Shown: in pieces, positions 16,832-24,280 of the stretch
Layout: each line of letters begins with the position of its first letter
Position numbering within the stretch: the stretch's first letter is position 1
Assembly: GCA_022360815.1 (NCBI GenBank)
Contig: JAKSCC010000257.1
Coordinates: 1-42,155 of the forward strand
Direction of reading: 5' to 3'
From: Desulfobacterales bacterium
Lineage (GTDB): Bacteria > Desulfobacterota > Desulfobacteria > Desulfobacterales > Desulfolunaceae
DNA length: 42,155 nt
Position numbers and translations under genes: made by a program
The notes under the pieces: generated by a model
Told to the model about the DNA's origin: nothing
Databases searched by the model: none
The model's input: only the letters and a program-made list of their open reading frames with translations

Positions 16832-18733
16832 TTAAACCCCTTCACTTTGCAACTCGGCAAACCGAGAAGAACGGGTGATCTCGGCTTTGTCGCGAAGCTC
16901 TTTAAGCCAGACGCTAAACACTTCATTTCGCTTTTGAGAAAGCAGCTCCTGTTTCAGGGTCTCTTTGCTCTCAGAGAATTTCTCCAGAGTAGGAAACTTT
17001 CGCTCTTTAAGTTGAATCACATAAAATTTACCCTCAGCACTCACCGGTGCTTCGGGACGAGGCGTCTCAAGAGAGAGACCAAAAGCGGCCGAAACCACAT
17101 TGCGATCCAGACCCTTGGCATTTTTTCCGTCTCTTAAGAAAAGAGGTGAGGTCACCACTGAGGTATCGGAAGGGAAAGCGCCTGTCGCGCTTAGCTGATC
17201 CAGCAACGCTTGGGCCAGTTCTTTGGCTTTCTCCTCTTTGGCACGAGTCAGGGCGTCAGCCTCCACCTTTTCGCGAACTGTCGCAAGTTCTGGAACTTCC
17301 GGTTCCTTTCGTTCTGTTACCTGAATGATGTAGTTGGAACCGTTGTACTCCAAGATCTCGCTCATGCCACCTACAGCAAGGTTGAAGGCTTCGGCGGCGA
17401 TATTCAAACGATCCACCGCAGGGACCGCCTCAGGGCCTTTGCTTCGCGTGAAAAAATCGGTCTCTATTGTGGGGTATCCGCCCATTTCCGCAGACCCTTT
17501 AAGGGATTCACTCCCTATGACCGTATCAAAAGCATCATTGGCAACCTTATAGGCTTCATCCTCAGCACGCTTGGCCAGAAGAGACGCACGGATTTCGGAT
17601 TTCACCTCGTCCAACCCCTTTTCGCTTTCCGGCGTCATCTTCTCAAGCTTGATAATGTGCCAACCAAAGGAGGTGCGAACCGGCTTGCTTACAGTACCCT
17701 CTTCCATGGCGAAAACCGCATCTGCAAAGGGTTTGACAACCTGCTGACGGGTAAAGGGTCCTATAAGCCCGCCCTGCTCTTTACTGGGACCTTCAGAAAA
17801 CTCTTTGGCCAGGACGGAAAAATCAGCCCCTTTGGCCACGGCCTTGGTATAAACCTCTTCGGCGCGTGCTTTTACTGCGGCAACATCTTCCTCTGTCGCA
17901 TCGGCCTTGAGTTCGAAAAGAATATGACGCGCTTCTGCGGTTTCAGGAGTCTGGAACTCCTCCAGGCGATCTTCGTAGTAGAGGGCTACATCCTCATCGG
18001 TTACCGCCACCTTATCGGTATAGTCTTCACGGGCAAACCGAAGAATCGAAAGCTTTACCTCTGGTTCGGTTTCGTAGCGTGCACCGTTCTCCTTATAATA
18101 CGCCTCTACTTTGGCATCATCGACCCGCACCTCTTTTTGGGCGGCCGGATCAAAAACCGCATAGTCGATGGAGACCTCTGTATTTCTGTATTTGTAAAGC
18201 TCCTCAATCTCCCCTTCGGTCACCTGAGCACCAGCCTGCACGGTGTCACGAAGCTTATTGATCAAGATAGAACGCCTCTGCATGTCTTCATACTGCCCGT
18301 CGGTCAGGCCGTTGTACTTCAACAGAGTCTCATACCGCTCTTTGCTGAACACTCCGTCCACCTGAAAATCCGGTATCGCCTTGACCACCTGATTGAGTTC
18401 TTCCACCGAAACCACAAGCTTCTGCCTTTTGGCCTCTTCAAGCATGAGCTGGTCAGAAATCAGCTTTTCCAGCGCCTGTTCCCTTAGACGCAGTGCACGA
18501 ATCAGATCTTCAGACAAGGAGCCCCCAAACTGGCCCCGATACATCTCCACCATCCGATTATAGGTGGATTGATAGCTGTCCCAGCTGATCACCGTTTTAT
18601 TGACCTCTGCTGCAAAATCATTTGCGGCATTGCGGTCAGGACCAAGTCCGAGAAAAATGAACACCAGAACAATGACACCAAGCAGAATCTTGATAATCCA
18701 GGAACCGGCGTTGTCACGCATCATTTGTAGCAT
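16832..18733 (-). CDS. PpiD/SurA-like peptidyl-prolyl isomerase, membrane-anchored foldase
   Basis: A 633-residue protein with a single N-terminal membrane helix (about residues 13-32: IIKILLGVIVLVFIFLGLG), a SurA-type N-terminal chaperone region, a parvulin (PpiC-type) domain beginning near ARHILFEL and containing the GGLIGPF and FGWHIIKLE blocks, and a long C-terminal helical region. This is the PpiD architecture and length. It would fold or chaperone newly exported proteins at the periplasmic face near the translocon. The start is placed at the ATG at 18733, with GAGGT upstream; the preceding in-frame TTG is less likely. A second parvulin domain is not obvious. It appears monocistronic. 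Confidence 0.9.
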   Translation of the reverse strand: MLQMMRDNAGSWIIKILLGVIVLVFIFLGLGPDRNAANDFAAEVNKTVISWDSYQSTYNRMVEMYRGQFGGSLSEDLIRALRLREQALEKLISDQLMLEEAKRQKLVVSVEELNQVVKAIPDFQVDGVFSKERYETLLKYNGLTDGQYEDMQRRSILINKLRDTVQAGAQVTEGEIEELYKYRNTEVSIDYAVFDPAAQKEVRVDDAKVEAYYKENGARYETEPEVKLSILRFAREDYTDKVAVTDEDVALYYEDRLEEFQTPETAEARHILFELKADATEEDVAAVKARAEEVYTKAVAKGADFSVLAKEFSEGPSKEQGGLIGPFTRQQVVKPFADAVFAMEEGTVSKPVRTSFGWHIIKLEKMTPESEKGLDEVKSEIRASLLAKRAEDEAYKVANDAFDTVIGSESLKGSAEMGGYPTIETDFFTRSKGPEAVPAVDRLNIAAEAFNLAVGGMSEILEYNGSNYIIQVTERKEPEVPELATVREKVEADALTRAKEEKAKELAQALLDQLSATGAFPSDTSVVTSPLFLRDGKNAKGLDRNVVSAAFGLSLETPRPEAPVSAEGKFYVIQLKERKFPTLEKFSESKETLKQELLSQKRNEVFSVWLKELRDKAEITRSSRFAELQSEGV

Positions 18734-19031
18734 CAATCTACCTCTGTACTCTCTTGTGCTGTTAATCGTCTCAGGTTCATATCAGGGCACCCGAAAAAGC
18801 TTCATTTGCAACCTCTTTCGAGCAGAGCGATCTCCTCTCCCTGGCCACAGCAACCCTTTGTCCGAAAGGCTGCCATTTACCATCTGGAAACTCGAATACC
18901 TTTACCATTCATTGTTTTCAGAGTACAGATTTTATTTGCCCGTGTTGCCACATCTCAGTGCATTTCCAGGAGGTTTCCCCGTTCTTCTTTCCCGCTTTTC
19001 CACGCTTTTCAAAAAAGCCCTCGTTTTTTTA
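18734..19031. other. Intergenic region between foldase and tRNA
   Basis: About 300 nt with no supported gene; the plus-strand open frame here has no ribosome site and overlaps the foldase start. It should hold the foldase promoter on the minus strand, but no clear boxes stand out. Confidence 0.4.
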
Positions 19032-19060
19032 TTGACAGCACAATGGTGATGGTCTAAATA
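19032..19060 (+). promoter_or_regulatory. Promoter of tRNA-Ala
   Basis: A perfect TTGACA (19032-19037), a 17-nt spacer and TAAATA (19055-19060) as a weak -10. The mature tRNA starts about 40 nt further on. The -10 is poor, so the exact register may differ by one base. Confidence 0.6.
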
Positions 19061-19101
19061 GTCTCTCGTTTGTTGCTGAGCTTTTCAGCTTCAAATCACC
19101 T

Positions 19102-19177
19102 GGGGCTGTAGCTCAGCTGGGAGAGCGCATGACTGGCAGTCATGAGGTCAGGGGTTCGATCCCCCTCAGCTCCACCA
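19102..19177 (+). tRNA. tRNA-Ala (anticodon GGC)
   Basis: A full cloverleaf can be drawn. The acceptor stem GGGGCTG/CAGCTCC has one G-U pair, the D arm contains AGCTCAGCTGGGAGAGC, the anticodon stem CATGA/TCATG encloses the loop CTGGCAG with anticodon GGC, and the T arm is GGGGTTCGATCCCC. CCA is encoded at 19175-19177. It decodes GCC (and GCU) alanine codons. It stands alone, with its own promoter and terminator. Confidence 0.97.
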
Positions 19178-19190
19178 GGTTGCTTTTACA

Positions 19191-19222
19191 AGGTCCGCTG
19201 ATCATTCAGCGGACCTTTTTTG
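19191..19222 (+). terminator. Terminator after tRNA-Ala
   Basis: AGGTCCGCTGA (19191-19201), loop TCAT and TCAGCGGACCT (19206-19216) form a perfect 11-bp stem, followed by TTTTT. Confidence 0.92.
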
Positions 19223-19359
19223 TTTTAACACCAATCTTCAGCATTGCCCCCCATCCACACCGACCCATCTCATTGACGCCATTCCTCCAACAAAGTTATA
19301 CTTTTCCCACCACCCACCTTTCGAAGACCAAAACCTAACTAAATGGAGAATCGAATCGT

Positions 19360-19731
19360 ATGGGAAGCCTAAAAATAGTGCACACCAACTTCACGGTTTT
19401 TGACCTTGAAAAGAGCCTCGATTTCTACACCCGCGCCTTTGAATTTGAAGAGGTCCACCGCAAAGAGGCCGAGGACGGAAGCTACATTCTCGTCTACCTG
19501 GGAGATGGAAGCAGTTCTCACTTGCTGGAGCTAACCTGGCTCAAAGACCGAAAAGAGCCCTACAATCTCGGAGACAACGAGATCCATTTCGCCGTCACAA
19601 CCAACGACTATGACAACTGGCATGCGCGCCACAAAGAGATGGGACTCAACCTTTGGGAAAATGAGGCCATGGGCCTCTACTTTGTGGAAGACCCTGACGG
19701 CTACTGGATTGAAGTACTCCCCGTCAGATAG
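19360..19731 (+). CDS. gloA: Glyoxalase I-like VOC protein (lactoylglutathione lyase type)
   Basis: A 123-residue vicinal-oxygen-chelate protein. The four metal ligands of bacterial glyoxalase I are conserved in position: H8 (VHTNFTV), E57 (LLELTW), H76 (EIHFAV) and E118 (YWIEVLP). The VEDPDGYWIE block is characteristic. By family it isomerises the hemithioacetal of methylglyoxal and a thiol; glutathione may be scarce in a strict anaerobe, so the natural thiol cofactor is uncertain. GGAG lies about 11 nt before the ATG. It is followed by a GC-rich hairpin at 19749-19784 without a T run. Other small VOC enzymes with the same ligands are the main alternative. Confidence 0.85.
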   Translation: MGSLKIVHTNFTVFDLEKSLDFYTRAFEFEEVHRKEAEDGSYILVYLGDGSSSHLLELTWLKDRKEPYNLGDNEIHFAVTTNDYDNWHARHKEMGLNLWENEAMGLYFVEDPDGYWIEVLPVR

Positions 19732-20309
19732 AGAAGCACCCCAACCACGCGGACAGGGGTGAAGCTGGTACCCAGACTGTCCGCACCACACAACCACCCC
19801 TCCTGAGAATAGCGACAAAAAAGACGAAGCACCCGTACCCCCAAAGGTCCCAAACCGAGTCGGGTTCCCTTCAAAACCCCGATGCAAATTTCTCGCCCCT
19901 TTTTAAATTTTCTCAATATTGCACACAAAAAGCGTTACCACCCACAGAAACAGACCAAAAAACATCATAATTTTAACCAATTAACAACAATTCAACAACC
20001 CATACTTGGTCAAAAATTTTGAAGAAAATCCCCCCTTTTTTAAAAGTTTTTTACTACCTCATTTTCCTGTTGATCTTTTTGCCGTACAGGCAGATTATCA
20101 CCTTCACACGTCGGCCACGCACCAGCATAAATCTTTCGGATTTACAACGGGTTAACCTCGCAACCCAGAGCATCTCCGAACGGCTTTCGGTGTAATTATA
20201 ATCCTGACGTGGATTTAGCTGAAAGGCTGAATGAATGAAAAATTTTATTTCCATTTTCCGCTGCCATGCTTAATGGCAGTCACACACACTTCGTCTAACA
20301 GGGAGACGT
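19732..20309. other. Gene-poor region with small hairpins and a -10-like box
   Basis: No gene is supported in these 578 nt; a 66-codon minus-strand frame has no good ribosome site. Visible structures are the hairpin GCGGACAG/CTGTCCGC (19749-19756 and 19777-19784), the small stem TAAATC/GATTTA (20128-20144), GGGTT/AACCC near 20149-20166 and CCGAA/TTCGG near 20176-20190. TATAAT at 20197-20202 could be a -10 box for the gene at 20310, but no matching -35 is evident. The middle is very AT-rich. Confidence 0.45.
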
Positions 20310-20834
20310 ATGATGTACCAACACACAGCAGAGAGCCAACAGGTGTCCTTCAACCCCTCCATCTGCGTTGACAATGCCGATGAGGACCCCGGACCTATAA
20401 CCCCGATTCTGGCCTTTATTATCGGCCTCTTTCTTCTCATCGCAGCCACCATGACCCTCGCTTCACACCAGGTGCAAGCCACAGCCGCAACCCCCATTGT
20501 TTCAAAAGCCCCCTTCTCCAACTCTCAAATCGCTCGTGCTGCCTTGGCCACCGTATCCGGCCAGCCCCTTTTGGATATTGCCGTGGTGCGCCAGGAAAAT
20601 GGAGTGGTTTACACCGCCGAAAGCAACAAGAGCACGCAGCCCGGCTGGAAAAGCCGCTGCAAAGTCGAAGGCAACCGCATTGTACTGGCCACGGCCACCG
20701 GCCGTTGGAAAACGGATCTCCAAAATGAAAAAGTCACCTTTGCCGTCAAGGGCGAAACCCTGGCCGTTGCCTGCCTTCGCTCCGACGGATCCCTGACAGA
20801 AAGGAACTTTACGCTCCAGGAGCTCACCATCTGA
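20310..20834 (+). CDS. Single-pass membrane-anchored protein, unknown
   Basis: A 174-residue protein that I do not recognise. Residues 1-30 are polar, about 31-52 form one hydrophobic helix (PILAFIIGLFLLIAATMTLA), and the rest is a soluble domain of about 115 residues, probably periplasmic. The soluble part looks beta-rich (VVYTAESN, WKSRCKVEGNRIVLATATGRW, KVTFAVKGETLAVACL) with two cysteines that could form a disulfide. The last strand-rich block resembles small lipocalin-like or beta-sandwich folds, but I cannot assign one. GGGAG lies just before tandem ATG codons at 20310 and 20313. It has its own terminators. Confidence 0.7.
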   Translation: MMYQHTAESQQVSFNPSICVDNADEDPGPITPILAFIIGLFLLIAATMTLASHQVQATAATPIVSKAPFSNSQIARAALATVSGQPLLDIAVVRQENGVVYTAESNKSTQPGWKSRCKVEGNRIVLATATGRWKTDLQNEKVTFAVKGETLAVACLRSDGSLTERNFTLQELTI

Positions 20835-20842
20835 TCTGATAT

Positions 20843-20882
20843 CCTTGGGGCTAAAGTGCACTTCTTCTTGCCCCGAGGCTTT
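20843..20882 (+). terminator. Possible first terminator after the 174-aa gene
   Basis: CCTTGGGGC (20843-20851) pairs with GCCCCGAGG (20870-20878) through one T-G pair, followed by CTTTTA. The T run is short. Confidence 0.5.
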
Positions 20883-20937
20883 TACATATGCCATGCTCGC
20901 TCAACAGATGCCCATCAAACCACGCGAGCTTGAACTT

Positions 20938-20976
20938 AAAAAAAACGCTCAAGGCTCATGCCTTGGGCGTTTTTTC
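20938..20976 (+). terminator. Strong terminator before the dehydrogenase gene
   Basis: AAAACGCTCAAGG (20942-20954) pairs with CCTTGGGCGTTTT (20961-20973) with one wobble, flanked by an A tract and a T tract. It overlaps a longer upstream frame of the dehydrogenase and argues against a start there. Confidence 0.85.
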
Positions 20977-21023
20977 TTTTAACGCCGTGCCTTGCGACCC
21001 GGCAAACCTGGAGATATTTCATC

Positions 21024-21929
21024 ATGATCACCCTCACCAAAGAGACCCGCATTGGATGGATCGGCACAGGCGTCATGGGCCTGTCCATGTGCCGCCACCT
21101 CCTCAATCAGGGATACCCCTGCTCTGTTTACAATCGCACCCAATCTAAAGCCCAACCCCTGATCGACCAAGGTGCCATCTGGAGAGCCACCCCTCAGGAG
21201 GTGGCCAAAAATTCTGATGTTCTCTTTACCATTGTGGGACTTCCTGACGATGTGGAGGCGGTGTACTTTGGGGAAAAGGGAATCCTCAAAGGGGCTACCG
21301 AGAACACCATTGTGGTGGACATGACCACCACAAGCCCCTCTTTGGCAAAGCGCATCGACAAAGAAGCTCGGGCCCGTGGAGTTCATGCTGTGGACGCTCC
21401 GGTTTCAGGCGGGGATGTGGGGGCAAAAAATGCCACCCTCTCCATCATGGTCGGAGGGGACAAAGAAGTGGCGTCAGCCCTCTCTCCCCTTTTTCAAATT
21501 CTCGGAAAAAGTGCCATCTACCAAGGGAAGGCTGGAGCCGGACAACACACCAAGATGTGCAACCAAATTGTCATCTCTGGCACCATGATCGGCATGTGCG
21601 AATCCCTTCTCTATGGCCAAAAGGCCGGGCTCGACCTTGAAACCATGCTCCAAAGCATTACAGGAGGCGCTGCTGCCTGCTGGTCTCTTGACAATCTGGC
21701 CCCCCGCATCCTCAAAGGAGAAATGGATACTGGCTTTTTTGTAGAGCATTTTGTCAAAGACATGGGCATAGCCCTGGATGAAGCACGCAGAATGAACCTC
21801 GCCCTGCCTGGACTCGCCCTTGTCAAGCAGCTCTATCAAGCAGTCATGGCCCACGGAGGAAGCCGCCTCGGCACCCAATCCCTCTTCTTGGCTCTCAGCC
21901 AACTCAACAACATGCAAAACGTGACGTAA
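21024..21929 (+). CDS. 3-hydroxyisobutyrate dehydrogenase-family NAD(P)-dependent oxidoreductase
   Basis: A 301-residue beta-hydroxyacid dehydrogenase. The Rossmann motif GTGVMG lies at residues 14-19, the substrate-binding block DAPVSGG near 124-130, and the catalytic lysine is K177 in AGQHTKMCNQ, with N180 beside it. The C-terminal helical domain is complete. The family reduces or oxidises small beta-hydroxyacids such as 3-hydroxyisobutyrate, tartronate semialdehyde or succinic semialdehyde; the substrate cannot be read off here. Start at 21024 because GGAG lies about 10 nt upstream and an earlier ATG falls inside the preceding terminator. It is monocistronic between two terminators. Confidence 0.9.
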   Translation: MITLTKETRIGWIGTGVMGLSMCRHLLNQGYPCSVYNRTQSKAQPLIDQGAIWRATPQEVAKNSDVLFTIVGLPDDVEAVYFGEKGILKGATENTIVVDMTTTSPSLAKRIDKEARARGVHAVDAPVSGGDVGAKNATLSIMVGGDKEVASALSPLFQILGKSAIYQGKAGAGQHTKMCNQIVISGTMIGMCESLLYGQKAGLDLETMLQSITGGAAACWSLDNLAPRILKGEMDTGFFVEHFVKDMGIALDEARRMNLALPGLALVKQLYQAVMAHGGSRLGTQSLFLALSQLNNMQNVT

Positions 21930-21957
21930 AACCCCGGTAGACCATCTCCTCTCATCT

Positions 21958-21997
21958 TCAAAACGGCGCTCTCCCAGCTCGGAAAGCGCCGTTTTTT
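21958..21997 (+). terminator. Terminator after the dehydrogenase
   Basis: AAAACGGCGCT (21960-21970) pairs perfectly with AGCGCCGTTTT (21985-21995) and is followed by more T. The rest of the gap 21930-22262 is AT-rich with no recognised element. Confidence 0.88.
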
Positions 21998-22262
21998 GCT
22001 TCCATTTACCTGACGAAACATCTGTTGATAAACCATTTATAAAAATACGCCCCCACACCTAAGCACACGCCATTGTCACCACCCAGAGAACACCCATGCA
22101 ATGGCACCATTTTATTCCATTTAAACAAACACCCCTTCTTCGTTCTCACCTGTACCTCTTCCCCCTCATCACATACACTTTTCGCATTATCAACAGGAAT
22201 TCGCAAAACTCTGCGTTTCCTATCAACACTTTCATCCACATTTAAGAAAAGGAGTACTTGTG

Positions 22263-22880
22263 ATGACAAGAAAAGCCCCACCCCTCACCCTCACCCTGGG
22301 ACATCTTCCAGCCCCCTTCAAACCCCTTGCCATTGATATTTTTCTCCACGGATTTCACCCAAAAATAGAACACCTCATGCTCAGGCCCAAATCGTGGGAC
22401 CAGGCCCGCCGTATCTACCTTGACGGAGCCGACTTCTCCTCTGCCCTCTACGCCTTTTCAGGCAACACCCTTGTCGGGGTTCTGGGTATCCATCACCAAG
22501 AGACCCGATTCATCCACCTTCACTTTCCCACCCTCAAAAAAGAGTTTGGAATCATGGGAGGAGTGATACGCAAACTCACCGGTTCTGTCTTCAAAGACCT
22601 TCATCCGCTGGCCCGCAACGAGATGCGTGTTCAAGCCATCGCTGTCTCACCCGAAGCCAGAGGTCAGGGGGTTGGCACCGCGCTTCTGGATGCCTTTTTT
22701 AAACACGGATTTGACAAAGGATGCTCTGTGTTCCGCCTGGAGGTTGTCAACACCAACACCCGCGCAAAAGCCCTTTACAAAACCTTAGGGTTTAAAACCT
22801 GTGGCCAAATCCCCTTTGGCCCCATCGCATGGAGGGCCGGCTTCTCCAGCCAGTATCGCATGCGAAAACCCCTCCTGTAA
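22263..22880 (+). CDS. GNAT-family N-acetyltransferase
   Basis: A 205-residue protein. The C-terminal half has the GNAT core: AIAVSPEARGQGVGTALL contains the acetyl-CoA-binding R/Q-x-x-G-x-G/A signature, followed by LEVVNTNTRAKALYKTLGF, the usual motif B. The N-terminal half is less conserved. AGGAG lies 8 nt before this ATG and 5 nt before an in-frame GTG at 22260; the ATG is preferred. The acceptor substrate is unknown. It is followed 56 nt later by a second acyltransferase-fold protein on the same strand with no terminator between them, so the pair is likely co-transcribed. Confidence 0.88.
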   Translation: MTRKAPPLTLTLGHLPAPFKPLAIDIFLHGFHPKIEHLMLRPKSWDQARRIYLDGADFSSALYAFSGNTLVGVLGIHHQETRFIHLHFPTLKKEFGIMGGVIRKLTGSVFKDLHPLARNEMRVQAIAVSPEARGQGVGTALLDAFFKHGFDKGCSVFRLEVVNTNTRAKALYKTLGFKTCGQIPFGPIAWRAGFSSQYRMRKPLL

Positions 22881-22936
22881 CACCCATATTCTGCAAAAAA
22901 TCAAATTTTAATCACATGTTAAACAGGAAAAGACGT

Positions 22937-24082
22937 ATGAAAGCATTTACTCAATTCGGTTCTTTCACCATGGCATACTCCATCACCCACGATACCACCT
23001 TTCAAAAATTTCATACCCCAGATGGCTACATTGCCTACCAAGACACCCACGGCATCCGCATCTTCATCGGAGATCCCATCTGCCCCATGGAAGCACGAAA
23101 AAAACTCATCACTGCTTTTATCAAAGAGTCCAGCCTTTCAAACCGTTCTGTTTTTGGACTGCAGGCAAGCTTTGAGACAGCGGCCATCTACCACAGCCTC
23201 GGCTACCATGCCACCCACATGGGGGTAGAAACCCATATCCTATCCACCTGGTCCATCACGGGAAAAAAGGTGGGGCGGCGTATTCGTAAGGCCTTTAAAA
23301 AAGGGCTTATCGTCCAAGAGGCCTCCTGGGGTTCTTCTCCTGATCTACGTAAATCAGCCATGGATATCTCAACAAACTGGATGGCCACTCGAAAAACAAC
23401 CAAACCCCTCAACCTTCTTTTGCGGGAACCAGACTTCATGGATCGCCCCTATGAGAGAACTTTTTTTGCATGGATGCCATCTGAAAATGGAAAAAAAGAG
23501 CTTGTCGGCTACGTTACGTTTGAGGCCCTTTGCAGTGACGACCACTGCATCGGCTGGTATGCCAATATCAACCGAAGAGACGACTCATGGAACATCGCCA
23601 TCTTTGATGCCATCATTCACACGGCCTTTGAGACCTTCACAAGAGAGCCTCACTTCCAACGGCTCTCCCTGGGACTGGCCCCACTCTCCTACATGAGCAA
23701 CCCTTTTGGGTTTCACAACCCCCTTGTGGCGTGGATGAACCGCATGGGGTACGCCTTTGCCAACGATGTCTACAACTACCAAGGGATCTTCCAATCCAAA
23801 AAAGCTTACTGGCCCAAGCACCTCCACACCGAAAAGCCGGAAGTAGAAGCGATGGATACCTACTGCATTGGCACCGGAAGGGTTCCCTTCATCAAAGCGG
23901 TCCACGTCTTTATGGCCGTAGGTATTCTTCCCGAAGGGCTCCTGGCAACAACCCTTTTTGGCATGCGCATCCTGGCAAACGGCATCAGGACCCACTACGG
24001 TAAAATCCTGAAAGCCAAAACACACCAACTGGGTCTGCACCTCCGCTCTCTTTTTGGAGGGGTTACTACCAAGCTGCGTTAA
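22937..24082 (+). CDS. DUF2156 / LPG-synthase C-terminal-like protein
   Basis: A 381-residue soluble protein resembling the cytosolic C-terminal domain of phosphatidylglycerol lysyltransferase (MprF), a double GNAT-like fold. Supporting stretches are YIAYQDTHGIRIFIGDPICP, HMGVETHILSTWSITGKKVGRRIRKAFKKG, and the second-lobe block LSLGLAPLSYM. No membrane flippase domain is attached, and the C-terminus is instead a short hydrophobic stretch (VHVFMAVGILPEGLLATTLFGM) that could touch the membrane. Start at 22937, with AGGAAAAG upstream; the in-frame ATG at 22919 is less likely. In family members the domain transfers aminoacyl groups from tRNA to a lipid; here that is only a possibility. Confidence 0.78.
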   Translation: MKAFTQFGSFTMAYSITHDTTFQKFHTPDGYIAYQDTHGIRIFIGDPICPMEARKKLITAFIKESSLSNRSVFGLQASFETAAIYHSLGYHATHMGVETHILSTWSITGKKVGRRIRKAFKKGLIVQEASWGSSPDLRKSAMDISTNWMATRKTTKPLNLLLREPDFMDRPYERTFFAWMPSENGKKELVGYVTFEALCSDDHCIGWYANINRRDDSWNIAIFDAIIHTAFETFTREPHFQRLSLGLAPLSYMSNPFGFHNPLVAWMNRMGYAFANDVYNYQGIFQSKKAYWPKHLHTEKPEVEAMDTYCIGTGRVPFIKAVHVFMAVGILPEGLLATTLFGMRILANGIRTHYGKILKAKTHQLGLHLRSLFGGVTTKLR

Positions 24083-24098
24083 GCCCTGGTCTCCAAAA

Positions 24099-24114
24099 TG
24101 GCACGGGCTTTGCT
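24099..24114 (+). promoter_or_regulatory. Consensus sigma-54 promoter upstream of the radical SAM gene
   Basis: TGGCACGGGCTTTGCT matches the sigma-54 consensus TGGCACGRNNNTTGCW at every defined position, with the -24 GG and -12 GC exactly spaced. The predicted transcript would start near 24125, leaving a leader of about 155 nt before the ATG at 24281. Confidence 0.75.
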
Positions 24115-24155
24115 AATTCATTCAGTGAGCTTTTCCTGAAAAAAGGCAAAGCCCG
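24102..24155. repeat. Inverted repeat overlapping the sigma-54 promoter
   Basis: CGGGCTTTGC (24104-24113) is repeated inverted and perfectly as GCAAAGCCCG (24146-24155), separated by 32 nt. Neither side is followed by a T run, so a simple terminator is unlikely, though a weak one for the upstream gene cannot be excluded. The second arm would be a near-copy of the promoter core with spacing one base too long. Confidence 0.6.
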
Positions 24156-24193
24156 TTGCCGTGGTCTGATCTGTTATAAATTCACCCCGCTGC

Positions 24194-24232
24194 CTCTCCA
24201 CCCTTTCGGGTGGAGAGCGCCACTGGCGTATC
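24194..24232 (+). promoter_or_regulatory. Structured leader of the radical SAM mRNA
   Basis: A perfect 10-bp hairpin, CTCTCCACCC (24194-24203), loop TTTC, GGGTGGAGAG (24208-24217), is followed by CGCCACTGGCG and by GGCG-TATCG-CGCC, which ends in TTTT. The arrangement could be an attenuator or a ligand-binding leader. No known riboswitch class is matched with confidence. Confidence 0.45.
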
Positions 24233-24280
24233 GCGCCTTTTCAGCGCCCTTAGAAGAACTGCAAACAGGTATTTTAAAAT

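Noticed and set aside
17210-18487. 425-codon plus-strand open frame opposite the foldase gene
   Set aside because: It lies wholly inside the PpiD-like gene on the other strand, with no ribosome site and no family resemblance.
20100-20200. Possible cyclic-di-GMP (GEMM) riboswitch from GGCCACGCACC
   Set aside because: The required GGGCAAACC and CGCAAAGCC blocks are missing; the stems seen are short and may be chance.
20054-20254. 66-codon minus-strand open frame
   Set aside because: There is no Shine-Dalgarno site, the composition is erratic and it overlaps hairpins; it is probably non-coding.
24160-24240. Possible cobalamin riboswitch, suggested by GCTGCC, a hairpin and GCGCCACTGG before the radical SAM gene
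   Set aside because: The fragment recalls one conserved block, but the AGGGAA-type upstream block and the downstream GTCAGGAGACC-type box are not present at usable positions. I kept it only as a structured leader.
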